A DNA stretch of 64,000 bases, from NCBI GenBank assembly GCA_016794365.1, contig JAEUKB010000075.1:1-64000 (forward strand), written 5' to 3'. Numbering within the stretch: position 1 is the stretch's first letter; the number at the start of each line of letters is the position of its first letter. Below the pieces are notes generated by a model, which worked only from the letters and a program-made list of their open reading frames with translations, did no database searches and was not told the origin of the DNA. The DNA comes from Myxococcales bacterium (lineage in GTDB: Bacteria; Myxococcota_A; Polyangia; Palsa-1104; JAEUJZ01). The position numbers and the translations under genes are program-made. Positions 20,129 through 28,740 of this stretch are shown in pieces.

Positions 20129-20923
20129 ATGAGTGGCGGGCGCAGCTTGGGGCGATTGCAGGACTCATCGCGCCGGTCGCTGTTGCTCCTGCCAGACGCG
20201 GACCTTTTGGGCCTGACCGACGCGCTGCTTCAGTCCGAAGCGAAAGCGGCCATCTCGACCGCGCAGCTGCCCGATTCGGTGCTGGAATCGCTTCAGCTTC
20301 GGCTGCTGCGTCCCAAGACCGTGCGCAGGCCACTTCATCCGCTGCTGTCGCCCCAGGCCAAGCTGTTTGAGCAGCAGGTCTGCAACTATCAGGAAAAAGC
20401 GCTGACCGTGACGATGGTGGCTGACTGGGCGCAGAGCCTCGGCCTGCCGTCGCGTCACGTCTTGGCGCTAGAGCAAGCCGTCGATGAGCTGCTGCTCAAT
20501 GCGCTGTACGACGCGCCGCGCAGTCCACTGGGAACGCCGCGCTATGCTGCGATGGCCCCACCGGAGCGCGTGCTGCTGCAAGCGCTTCCCGGCGAGTCGG
20601 CCTGGGTTCGCTTTGCCTCCGATGGTGTGCGCTTGGCCGTCAGTGTCTCTGACCAGATGGGCCAGCTTCGCCGTCAGACCGTGCTGTCGTACCTTGCCCG
20701 CTGCGCCACTGCTCAGCTTCGCCATCAGAGCCCGATTGAAGAAAAGACTTCCGGGGCTGGCGTCGGGCTGTTTCTGACCGCGATGGCCGCCAGTGAGCTG
20801 CTGTTCCGTCTGCGCCAAGGCCACTGTACCGAGATTGTGTTCTGTCAGTACCTCAGTCGCCCCAGGCCGCTGCGGGTGCTCGCGGTGGACGACGATGCGC
20901 CCTTCCTGCCTGCGTCCTCCTAG
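20129..20923 (+). CDS. Anti-sigma/HATPase-like ATP-binding regulator
   Basis: A 264-residue protein whose second half is a GHKL (histidine-kinase-like) ATPase. The N box is EQAVDELLLNAL with Asn124, the G1-like element is VSVSDQMGQL near residue 183, and the G2-like lid is TSGAGVGLFL near residue 226. There is no phospho-accepting His domain, so it fits the RsbW/SpoIIAB-like anti-sigma or stand-alone HATPase class. The first 70 residues are not recognised. A CAGGAG Shine-Dalgarno precedes the ATG. It lies between the permease and hemN, 18 bases before hemN, probably in the same transcript. Confidence 0.65.
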   Translation: MSGGRSLGRLQDSSRRSLLLLPDADLLGLTDALLQSEAKAAISTAQLPDSVLESLQLRLLRPKTVRRPLHPLLSPQAKLFEQQVCNYQEKALTVTMVADWAQSLGLPSRHVLALEQAVDELLLNALYDAPRSPLGTPRYAAMAPPERVLLQALPGESAWVRFASDGVRLAVSVSDQMGQLRRQTVLSYLARCATAQLRHQSPIEEKTSGAGVGLFLTAMAASELLFRLRQGHCTEIVFCQYLSRPRPLRVLAVDDDAPFLPASS

Positions 20924-20941
20924 ACCGAGAAAGATCGTCGC

Positions 20942-22309
20942 ATGACTCCTTCTTTGCTGCATCCCGCGCTGCTCGACCGCTACGGCAAGCTGCCGCTGCC
21001 GCGCTACACCAGCTATCCGCCCGCCAACCTGTGGGGACCGCGTGATGACTCGCTTGCCCGGCTCGCGCTGTCGTCCCTCGATTCGCGCCCGCTGTCGCTC
21101 TACGTTCACGTTCCGTTCTGTCGCAAGCTGTGTCTGTACTGCGGCTGCAACATGATGGTCACGCGCAGCCAAGAGCTCGTCGAGCGTTACCTGCAAGCAC
21201 TCGATCGAGAGGTCGCCCAGGTGGCATCCCTTTTGCCCGCGCGCTGTCCGGTCGTGCAGGTTCACCTGGGCGGCGGGACACCAACCTACCTGGACGAAGC
21301 GCAGCTTGCGCGGCTGTGGCAGATCCTCGCGTCCCGCTTTGACATTCCTTCGGGCATTGAGGCGTCGATTGAAGTTCACCCGCCCGTGACGAGCACGACC
21401 CAGCTACAGACCCTGGCCCAGCTCGGCTTTTCGCGCGTCTCGATGGGCGTGCAGGACTTCGATCCCGTCGTTCAAAAGCGCATCAATCGCCTTCAGCCCT
21501 TTGAGCAGACCCGCGATCTCATCACCTCGGCCCGTCAGCTTGGCTTTGTCAGCGTCAACATCGACCTGATGTATGGGCTCCCCCTTCAGAGCACAGAGCG
21601 CTTTGCCAAGACCTTGGACTGCGTCGCCACGCTGCGTCCCGACCGCATCGCGCTGTTTGGCTATGCCCACATGCCGACCCTGCGCACGCACCAAGCGGTC
21701 TTTCGCAGTGACGAGCTGCCCGACCCCGCGACCCGCGCCGCACTGTTTGAGCTGTCGCTACAGCGGCTGCTCGCGCTGGGCTACGTCTACGTCGGGCTCG
21801 ATCACTTCGTGCTGCCTGAAGACGAGCTGCTCACCGCCCGCCAGCACGGCCAGCTTCGCCGCAACTTCATGGGCTACACCACCTGCAAGTCGAGCGATGT
21901 GCTGGCCTTTGGTCCCTCGTCGATTTCCGAGCTAGGCCGCCACTATCTACAAAACGAGCGCGAGGTCGTGCCCTACTGCGAGCGCGTCGAGTCCGGTGCC
22001 TTGCCCGTCGTGCGTGGCTACTCGCTCAGTCCTGACGACGTGATTCGCCGCGACCTCATCATGGAACTGCTCTGCAACCTCGTGATCGACAAGCCCGCGC
22101 TGTCTGTCCGCTACGGCATCGACTTTGACCACTACTTTGCGTCCGAGCTGTCCGCTCTTTCGCCGCTTATCGCCGATGGCTTGTGCGGCTGGGAAGGCGA
22201 CCGCCTGAAAATTCTGTTGCCCGGTCAGCTCCTTTTGCGCACCGTGGCATCGATCTTTGACGCGACCTTGCACAAGCCCGCGCCTCGTCATCACGCCGCA
22301 GCGGTCTAG
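20942..22309 (+). CDS. hemN: Oxygen-independent coproporphyrinogen III dehydrogenase
   Basis: A 455-residue radical-SAM enzyme that decarboxylates coproporphyrinogen III to protoporphyrinogen IX in haem synthesis. The N-terminal RYTSYPPA element and the HVPFCRKLCLYCGC cluster motif (Cys60, Cys64, Cys67 and the extra Cys69, the CX3CX2CXC form) identify true HemN, not the HemW/CPO-like paralogues that lack the last Cys. The length matches the family. GGGTPTYL (SAM-binding) and DLMYGLP follow in order. The next gene is hemJ, 67 bases on, so late haem steps are paired here. Confidence 0.95.
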   Translation: MTPSLLHPALLDRYGKLPLPRYTSYPPANLWGPRDDSLARLALSSLDSRPLSLYVHVPFCRKLCLYCGCNMMVTRSQELVERYLQALDREVAQVASLLPARCPVVQVHLGGGTPTYLDEAQLARLWQILASRFDIPSGIEASIEVHPPVTSTTQLQTLAQLGFSRVSMGVQDFDPVVQKRINRLQPFEQTRDLITSARQLGFVSVNIDLMYGLPLQSTERFAKTLDCVATLRPDRIALFGYAHMPTLRTHQAVFRSDELPDPATRAALFELSLQRLLALGYVYVGLDHFVLPEDELLTARQHGQLRRNFMGYTTCKSSDVLAFGPSSISELGRHYLQNEREVVPYCERVESGALPVVRGYSLSPDDVIRRDLIMELLCNLVIDKPALSVRYGIDFDHYFASELSALSPLIADGLCGWEGDRLKILLPGQLLLRTVASIFDATLHKPAPRHHAAAV

Positions 22310-22376
22310 CGTCACGGGTTCGCGCGCATCCCCACCCAATCGGGCCGTCTCATCGCCCACAAGGAGCCCTCGGTAC

Positions 22377-22796
22377 ATGCTTTGGATCAAAGCCGTTCAC
22401 GTCATCATGGTCATTAGCTGGATGGCAGGTCTGCTCTACCTGTATCGGCTGTTTGTCTATCACGCGATGGAAACCGAGCAGGTCGTCCGCGAGCGCCTGC
22501 AAGTGATGGAGCGTCGCCTGATTCGCGGCATCGCCACCCCAGCGGGCGTGCTGTCCCTCGCCACGGGCATCTCGATGCTGGTGCTCAATCCCAGCTACCT
22601 CAAGATGCCGTGGATGCATGCCAAGCTGACCTTTGTCCTCGGGCTGCTTGTCAGCCACGTCCAAGGGATGTATTACCGCCAGCGCCTGCTCACCGAGCCG
22701 ACCGCTTACTCCCACAAGAAGTTCCGCGTCCTCAACGAGGTGCCGACGCTTCTGATGATCGGTATCGTGATCATGGTGATTGTTCGTCCGTTCTAA
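22377..22796 (+). CDS. hemJ: Protoporphyrinogen IX oxidase HemJ
   Basis: A 139-residue four-helix membrane protein of the HemJ (UPF0093) family, which oxidises protoporphyrinogen IX. The start at 22377 follows AAGGAG at spacing 11. The family's conserved His and Lys features are visible: LWIKAVHVIMVISWMAGL at the N terminus, LYRLFVYHAM, WMHAKLTFVLGL and KKFRVLNEVPTLLMI. It follows hemN directly, which supports the role in the same pathway. Confidence 0.92.
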   Translation: MLWIKAVHVIMVISWMAGLLYLYRLFVYHAMETEQVVRERLQVMERRLIRGIATPAGVLSLATGISMLVLNPSYLKMPWMHAKLTFVLGLLVSHVQGMYYRQRLLTEPTAYSHKKFRVLNEVPTLLMIGIVIMVIVRPF

Positions 22797-22868
22797 CGTC
22801 TGCGCGTACGCATCCGCACCTTGGTCGCCAAGACGCCGCGCGGCCTCATTCCAAAGCACAAGTCCAAC

Positions 22869-25250
22869 ATGGCCAAACGAAGCACTGATCGACAGTCAAC
22901 ACGCGGCGGGCTGATCCTGCCTGGGCAGTCGCGAAACGCTGTGCGCATCTATCGAGTCGTCCGAACCGCAGTGCTGCTCCTCCTTCTGGTCGGCTGCATC
23001 GGGGTCACAGTCGTCGCGTCGGTGTTTCTCTATTACACGTCCGATCCTTCGCTTCCGACCATCGACCGCATCGCCGACTACCGACCCAAGGTCACCACGC
23101 GCGTCCTGGCCCAAGACGGTCAGCTCATCGGCGAGCTGTTTGAAGAGCGCCGCACCGTCGTCCCCTACGAGCGCATTCCCCGCGTCGTCATCGATGCCTT
23201 CGTCGATGCCGAAGACGCCCAGTTCTTCGAGCACCACGGACTCAACTACATCGGCATGATCCGCGCCGTCTTGCAGAGCCTCGTCCAGGTCCGCCACCTG
23301 CGCGGCGCCTCCACGCTCACCCAGCAGCTCGTCAAGACCTACGTCCTCAAGAGCAGCGAGCGCAGCCTCAAGCGCAAGGTCCAAGAGATGTACCTGGCGC
23401 TGCGGCTGGAAAAGATGCTGAAGAAGGACGAAATCCTGTGGCTCTACCTGTCCCAGATCTACTTCGGCCACGGACGCTACGGCATCGAAGAGGCCGCCCG
23501 CTTCTACTTTGGCAAGTCCATCAGCGACGTACATCCCGGTGAAGCGGCCCTGCTCGCCTCGTTGCCCAAAGGCCCCGAAGAGATCTCGCCCCGTCGCAAT
23601 CCAGAGCGCGCCAAGCTTCGTCAGCGCTACGTCCTGTCGCAGATGGCCCGCTATCACCACCTCTCGGATGCCGAGGCCGTCAAGTACGCCGAAGCGCCGA
23701 TTCAGCTCGTCAAAGAGCCGCAGTCCCTGGGCCTGCTCGCGCCCGAGTTTACCGAGGAAGTCGAGAAGCTGCTGCAAGAGCGCTTCACACCGGAGCGCTT
23801 GCCCTATCTCGGGCTCAACGTGCGGACGACCTGCAACCTGGATGTCCAGCGCGCCGCCCGCCAAGCGCTAGAGCAAGGCCTGATGAAGATCGACGAGCGC
23901 AACGGCTATCGCAGAGGCCGCAAGCTCGATGCCGCCGCTCGCACCGCCCACCTTCAGCAGCTCAAGAAGGACTTTCCATCCGGTCCCCCCATGGGGCGCG
24001 GGGTCGATGGCGTCATCACCAAGGTGCTCGATGGCGACAAAGGCGGCGGCTGGGCCATGGTGGATCTCGGTGCGGTGGTGGGATCGCTGCCGCTGCCACA
24101 GACCGGCGACCGCTATAACCCCCAGGGCCTGCCCGCCAGTAAGCGCTACAGCGAAGGTGAGCTGGTCCGCGTCTACGTCGGGCGCATGGCCAAAGAGGGC
24201 CCGATTTTGGTGCTCGATGCGGGACCGCAAGGGGCCGTGGTCGTGATGGACCCCGAGACGCGCCAGGTCTTGGCCATGGTCGGCGGCTACGGCTATCTGC
24301 GCGGCAGCTACAACCGCGTGCTGCGCGCCAAGCGTCAGCCCGGCTCGGCGTTCAAGCCCTTTGTGTTCGCCACCGCGCTGGAGTCGCGCAAGTGGACCGC
24401 CGCCAGCGTCCTCAACGACTCGCCCCAGGTCTACGACCTGCCGGATCTGAAGGCCTGGGCCCCGAAGAACGCGGGCGACCACAACAAGAACTTCCTCGGT
24501 CCGGTGCGGCTGCGGGTCGCGCTGGCGCAGTCGCTCAACACCGTGGCGTCCCAGCTCATCTACGAGCTAAAGCCCGCGCCGGTTGCGGCCATGGCCCGCT
24601 CGCTCGGCATCGAGTCGCCGCTCGACCAGACCTACGCGCTGGGCCTTGGTGCCTCGGTCGTGACGCCCCTGGAGCTGACCAACGCCTATGCCACCCTGGC
24701 CGCCAAGGGACGGCTCGGCGAGCCGCTGTGGATCCTGCAAGTTGGCACCGAGCCGCCCGCGCAGAGCACGCTGCACCAGGCGGTGTCGCCCGAGCTGGCC
24801 TTTGTCATGAGCCACGTCATGCAGAGCGTCATCGAAGAAGGCACCGCGTCGTCCATCAAGAACAAGCTCAAGCGACCGGCAGCAGGCAAGACCGGCACCA
24901 CCAACGCCAACCGAGACGCTTGGTTTGTCGGCTATACACCCGATGTCGTCGCAGGGGTCTGGGTGGGCTTTGACGACGCAAGGCCGCTCGGTGAAAAAGA
25001 GCAGGGCGCGCGCTCGGCCCTGCCGGTCTGGCTGGATGTGATGCAGGTCGCCGTCCGTGACCGCCGCGTGCAAGGCTTCGTCCAGCCCGCAGGCGTGGTC
25101 GTCCAGCAGATCGACCCGGTCACCGGCATGCTGCCTGCCCCAGCGGCTCCCAGCATCGAAGAGGTGTTCCTGGCAGGCACCGAGCCCACCGAGCAAGCCC
25201 CCGCCCCCGGCGAAACAAACGCGGCCACCTGGAACATGAACCAGGAGTAA
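22869..25250 (+). CDS. Class A penicillin-binding protein 1A
   Basis: A 793-residue bifunctional peptidoglycan synthase. After a cytoplasmic tail and a membrane anchor (about residues 30-55) comes a GT51 glycosyltransferase domain with VDAEDAQFFEHHG and RGASTLTQQLVK, a middle OB-like insertion, and a transpeptidase domain with Ser493 in PGSAFKPF, an SLN triad and KTGTT at Lys674. A TTG at 22821 is an alternative start; the ATG at 22869 is preferred. It ends in a Pro/Ala tail. A palindromic element begins at the base after its stop codon. Confidence 0.93.
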   Translation: MAKRSTDRQSTRGGLILPGQSRNAVRIYRVVRTAVLLLLLVGCIGVTVVASVFLYYTSDPSLPTIDRIADYRPKVTTRVLAQDGQLIGELFEERRTVVPYERIPRVVIDAFVDAEDAQFFEHHGLNYIGMIRAVLQSLVQVRHLRGASTLTQQLVKTYVLKSSERSLKRKVQEMYLALRLEKMLKKDEILWLYLSQIYFGHGRYGIEEAARFYFGKSISDVHPGEAALLASLPKGPEEISPRRNPERAKLRQRYVLSQMARYHHLSDAEAVKYAEAPIQLVKEPQSLGLLAPEFTEEVEKLLQERFTPERLPYLGLNVRTTCNLDVQRAARQALEQGLMKIDERNGYRRGRKLDAAARTAHLQQLKKDFPSGPPMGRGVDGVITKVLDGDKGGGWAMVDLGAVVGSLPLPQTGDRYNPQGLPASKRYSEGELVRVYVGRMAKEGPILVLDAGPQGAVVVMDPETRQVLAMVGGYGYLRGSYNRVLRAKRQPGSAFKPFVFATALESRKWTAASVLNDSPQVYDLPDLKAWAPKNAGDHNKNFLGPVRLRVALAQSLNTVASQLIYELKPAPVAAMARSLGIESPLDQTYALGLGASVVTPLELTNAYATLAAKGRLGEPLWILQVGTEPPAQSTLHQAVSPELAFVMSHVMQSVIEEGTASSIKNKLKRPAAGKTGTTNANRDAWFVGYTPDVVAGVWVGFDDARPLGEKEQGARSALPVWLDVMQVAVRDRRVQGFVQPAGVVVQQIDPVTGMLPAPAAPSIEEVFLAGTEPTEQAPAPGETNAATWNMNQE

Positions 25251-25374
25251 GAACGCCTCAGAAAACCTACTGCGGACCCTGCTTGCTGCATCGTCGGTCC
25301 TCACGTACTTTGCCGTACGCTCCGGTCCTCCTCTTTGCAATCAGGGTTCCTCATGACGGTTTTGTGAGGCGTTC
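25251..25374. terminator. Palindromic intergenic element, copy 1 (bidirectional terminator-like)
   Basis: A 124-base element starting immediately after the PBP1A stop. Outer arms CGCCTCAGAAAACC and GGTTTTGTGAGGCG pair with one mismatch; an inner pair GGACCCT/AGGGTTCC and a central hairpin around CGTAC follow. It is about 85% alike to 36598-36717 and more distantly to 49801-49912. Confidence 0.75.
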
Positions 25375-25390
25375 GCCGCCGCAGCCCAGT

Positions 25391-25796
25391 CACGTTCAGG
25401 AAGTCCCAGACCACCTTCAGGAAGTCCCAGACCACCTTCAGGAAGTCCCAGACCACGTTCAGGAGGTCGCCGACCACCTCCAGGAAGTCCCAGACCACCT
25501 TCAGGAAGTCCAAGACCACCTTCAGGAGGTCCCAGACCACCTTCAGGAGGTCGCCGACCACCGCCAAGAGATCCAACGACCACCACCAGGAGGTCCACAG
25601 ATCACCAGCAGGCGGTCTACAGATCACCACCAGGCGGTCTAAGACCACCTCCAGGAAGTCTCCAGATCACCTCTAGGAAGTCTCCAGACCACGTTCAGGG
25701 GGTCCAAGACCACGTCCAAGCGGTCCATAGACCACCATCAGGCGGTCTAAGATCACCTCTAGGAAGTCCACAGACCGCCTTCAGGCGGTCTAGGAC
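25391..25796. repeat. Intergenic minisatellite, 19 units of 21-22 bp
   Basis: Nineteen head-to-tail units with core TTCAGGAAGTCC and a closing AGACCAC. Units 1-8 (25391-25558) are all 21 bases and nearly identical; units 9-19 are diverged and mix 21 and 22 bases, which breaks any reading frame. Short ORFs across it (QEVPDHL-type repeats on +) therefore look incidental. It fills the gap between PBP1A and a convergent hydrolase gene. Confidence 0.9.
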
Positions 25797-25815
25797 CACT
25801 ACCTCTCAACCGGGG

Positions 25816-25917
25816 CCCCGCTACCCTGCGAGACTTTTTCCGTCCCGCGAGCGGTCCGAAAAAAGCTCTCCGGTCGCCCCCAGTCTCTTGACTCAAGCTG
25901 CGTGTCTCGGTGTGGAA
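25816..25917. repeat. Dispersed hairpin repeat, copy B
   Basis: Second copy of the element at 1-130, lacking the internal hairpin segment of about 27 bases. The main hairpin pairs GAGAC-TTTTT-CCG with CG-AAAAAA-GCTCTC. It lies just beyond the 3' end of the leftward hydrolase gene (stop at 25955), where a terminator function would be plausible. Confidence 0.7.
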
Positions 25918-25954
25918 TCGGGCTGGTCTAGGCGGGTCTGCGTTAGGGTCTGCG

Positions 25955-27907
25955 TTAGGGTCGGCGGCTGAAGTCGCAGCTTCCGCCGGTGCAGGTGGCG
26001 GGGACGGTGATCTTGGCGGTGCCGGTCTGCCAGATGCTCTGTACGAAGTCTACGATCTGGCTGCGCGCCGCCCGGCCCGCTGGGGTGTCGCGCCCCGCGA
26101 AGCCGTGGATGTCGTACGCCCCGGTGTCTGCGACCTTGTACTGCGTGATGGCGCTGCCTCGGCTGACCTCGCTGGCGCGCGGGATCTGGGCGGGAATCGG
26201 GGACAGCTCGGCCCCGACCTGCTGCGCCGCCGTGACCACGGCCACCATCTCGCTGCCCGCGTTTGGCACCACAGGGTCGCCGATGCTCTCTTGAATCAGA
26301 AACGCAGCCTCTCTCCCTTGGAGCGCAGACGCCCACGCGGCCCCATCGACCTCATCCCAGATGCCCTGCGTCATCGCGAGCGCGTGCTGCGCGTTCACCA
26401 CCCCTCGGTAGTTCGAGTCGAGGAGCGGCGACAGCATGTCAAACAGCACCGACTTGGGAATGTAGTGGGTCCAGGCCGCGCCTGGGACGTTGAGCACCCC
26501 GTACCGCAGCGCCGGATCGGCGCACACCGCGACCAGGCCCATGATGCCGCCGAGCGAGCCGCCAGCCCACAGGGTCTTGTCCGCCGTGGGCAGCCGACCG
26601 GCAGCGGGATTGGGCTTGCCGAGGAGCATCGGGGCTGACAGTGCGTCCCCCAGCGCGCCCGGTAGCAGCGCCTGGATGGCCGCCGCGTTTGCCTGCGCTT
26701 GCATCAGCATCGCCGTGGCGTAGTGCGACCCTTTGACGATCTTGAGGATGCCGCCCAGGGTCTTTAAGACCTCGCTATCGGTCCAGCCGTCAAACTGAAT
26801 GCCCACCTTGGCGGCCCCCGCCCCGGCGATCTCGGTGTCAAAGGTCGAGTCGGTGTACGCACCGCCCGTGCCGTGTCCAAACATGATGAAGCGGTAGCTG
26901 CCAGTGCCCGCCGGGATCACGACGCGAAACGGAGCCTTTTGACTGCCCAGGACCACGGGCCGACCGCTTGCATCCAAGCGCAGCGCGCTGCCTGGGGTCG
27001 GTTCGATGTACTGCGGGAGCCCCTCGACATGTCCCAAGACCGTCAGCGCCACCTGCGGATGACTGCTCGGCACCACTTGATCAAGCACCACCTTGACCTG
27101 CTTGGCGGCGACCGCTTGCAGGGCTCCTTGGCGCATGGTCGCGAGCACCTTGTGCGCGTCATCTGCCGAGCGAGTCGTGAAGTCCCAGACCCGCAGCACG
27201 CGCGCAGGATCGATGCCCGCTTTCTGAAGCACGCGGCGCGTGGGGGCGTGATAGGCGGCCAGCTCGGCTTCCGACTGGGTCGTGGGCCTACGCAGGCCCA
27301 GCGCCACCAGGGTCTGCGCAGACGGCTGCGGGCGCGCGCCATCGGCAATCGGTAGATCATCGAGCACCACCGCGACGTAATCGGACGCGGGCGCAAGGGG
27401 CCGCAGGGGATAGGCAAAGACAAACGACTCTGTGATGCCGCGCTCGCCTTGGCCTTGCTCGACCGCGTAGCGCAGGGGCACCGGGCGTCCTTCGTCTGCG
27501 GCACCGGGCTGGGCCAGCAGCAGCCGCAGCGGACCTTCGCCTTGCTGGGCCACGGGCAGGGCCGACACGCTGGCTGCAAACGCGGTCACAATCGGCGTGA
27601 CCAAGGAAAAGCCATCGGCGCGATTGAGCGCGGCCGCATCATCGCCAGCGATCAGCTCTTGGGACGAAACGGCCAGCCGCAGCCCGGTCTGGGTCTGCGG
27701 ATCTTTGACCGTGAACGTGCTCGAAGGAAACGGCAGCAGGCAGCGGGTCGGGTCTTGGTCGTCACAGCTTGCGCTGCGGGGGGCCCGAACGCCGGGGGCT
27801 CGGTCCGCGACATCGAACACGGGGACATCGTCTGGGCCTGCGCAGCCGGACTGGGGCAGCCAGCCAAACAGGGACACCAGGGACAAGGACAGAAGGCGCT
27901 GCTGCAT
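25955..27907 (-). CDS. Exported alpha/beta-hydrolase lipoprotein
   Basis: A 650-residue lipoprotein. The start at 27907 follows AAGGAG at spacing 8 and begins a signal ending in QSGC. The N-terminal 250 residues resemble the Ig-like region of bacterial 'virulence factor lipase' type proteins (LPFPSSTF, FDLT-like repeats, YVAVVLDDLP). The C-terminal half is an alpha/beta hydrolase with oxyanion-region GHGTGG, nucleophile motif GGSLGG (Ser in G-x-S-x-G form) and a late DPVVPN acid-loop candidate. It probably hydrolyses a lipid or ester outside the cytoplasm. A gap of 146 bases separates it from the sigma-factor operon upstream on the same strand, which could include it. Confidence 0.7.
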   Translation of the reverse strand: MQQRLLSLSLVSLFGWLPQSGCAGPDDVPVFDVADRAPGVRAPRSASCDDQDPTRCLLPFPSSTFTVKDPQTQTGLRLAVSSQELIAGDDAAALNRADGFSLVTPIVTAFAASVSALPVAQQGEGPLRLLLAQPGAADEGRPVPLRYAVEQGQGERGITESFVFAYPLRPLAPASDYVAVVLDDLPIADGARPQPSAQTLVALGLRRPTTQSEAELAAYHAPTRRVLQKAGIDPARVLRVWDFTTRSADDAHKVLATMRQGALQAVAAKQVKVVLDQVVPSSHPQVALTVLGHVEGLPQYIEPTPGSALRLDASGRPVVLGSQKAPFRVVIPAGTGSYRFIMFGHGTGGAYTDSTFDTEIAGAGAAKVGIQFDGWTDSEVLKTLGGILKIVKGSHYATAMLMQAQANAAAIQALLPGALGDALSAPMLLGKPNPAAGRLPTADKTLWAGGSLGGIMGLVAVCADPALRYGVLNVPGAAWTHYIPKSVLFDMLSPLLDSNYRGVVNAQHALAMTQGIWDEVDGAAWASALQGREAAFLIQESIGDPVVPNAGSEMVAVVTAAQQVGAELSPIPAQIPRASEVSRGSAITQYKVADTGAYDIHGFAGRDTPAGRAARSQIVDFVQSIWQTGTAKITVPATCTGGSCDFSRRP

Positions 27908-28053
27908 CGGTCGGGCTCCTTGCAAACAATAGAGACGAAGCAGCGTGCGTAGCCCGAGCCGCTCTCGGTCGTCAAGCCGCACCTTGGTGGGGGCGATGAC
28001 AGATGGTCGGCGCAGCGGGCGTAGCGTACAGACGGTCGGCCAAGTCGGCGTGG

Positions 28054-28740
28054 CTACGGGCCTACGTCTTCGCAGCAGAGCACGCCACCGGGACTGCTTG
28101 CCGTGGCGGTGTGGGCGACGCTGGCGAGCGCGCGGGTGCGGTCACATGACCAGCCGGAGCTGGGACTTGTGCAAGACAGGACGTGGCGCAGGCCGTGACA
28201 GGTCGGTCCGCCCAGGCGAGCGATGTTGTCCGCCATCCCGCAGCCGAGCAGCGCCTGGCTGGGGCTTGGGACCGCATCGCAGACCGGCCCAGGTGGTGGA
28301 CCGCCGAGCGCCAGGCTGTAGCTCGATAAGAAGAAGCCGCGCAGGCTGTCACAGCTTAGGACCGCCAACAGCGCGTCGTCACTGCGCTGTTCACCGCAGA
28401 CATGCACCGAGGCGCGACTTTGGCACAGGCTGCGGTAGGTTCCGCTTGGGAAGCTGCCCTCGCAGGCCCAGACCGCTGCGCCGCTCGACATCGTCAGCAG
28501 CGTCCCTGGGCCGACGCAAGCGCCGGTGTCCGGGGCCTGGGTGCTGGGGTCTTGGCACAGGCCGTTTTGACACTGCCAGCCGTCGGGACAGTCCTCGCTG
28601 GCGCGGGCCGGGCTACAGGAATACGGGCCTTCGTAGGTGGGGCGATAGCAGTGGCTGAGTCCGACGAGCAGCACGAGCAGCACGAGCAGCACGAGCAGCC
28701 GACCGATAAGGCGCGATCGAGCGTTCCGCTGCGCTGTCAT
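28054..28740 (-). CDS. Cys-rich putative lipoprotein
   Basis: A 228-residue exported protein. The signal segment is an LLVLLVLLVLLVG run coded by a 9-base tandem repeat, followed by a lipobox-like GLSHC. The mature part has about 16 cysteines, including a CSPARASEDCPDGWQCQNGLC cluster typical of myxobacterial secreted proteins. Function unknown; disulfide-stabilised surface protein is likely. It is last in the four-gene operon led by an ECF sigma factor, and its ATG overlaps the upstream stop (ATGA). Confidence 0.7.
   Translation of the reverse strand: MTAQRNARSRLIGRLLVLLVLLVLLVGLSHCYRPTYEGPYSCSPARASEDCPDGWQCQNGLCQDPSTQAPDTGACVGPGTLLTMSSGAAVWACEGSFPSGTYRSLCQSRASVHVCGEQRSDDALLAVLSCDSLRGFFLSSYSLALGGPPPGPVCDAVPSPSQALLGCGMADNIARLGGPTCHGLRHVLSCTSPSSGWSCDRTRALASVAHTATASSPGGVLCCEDVGP

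Noticed and set aside
25301..25648. ORFs on both strands across the 21-bp array (heptapeptide-repeat proteins)
   Set aside because: The 21-bp units keep any frame open by chance; units of 22 bp later break it, and there is no ribosome site.
25391..25796. Possible CRISPR array
   Set aside because: Units are contiguous with no spacers, and no cas gene is nearby. The same holds for the 11-bp array at 63399-63497.
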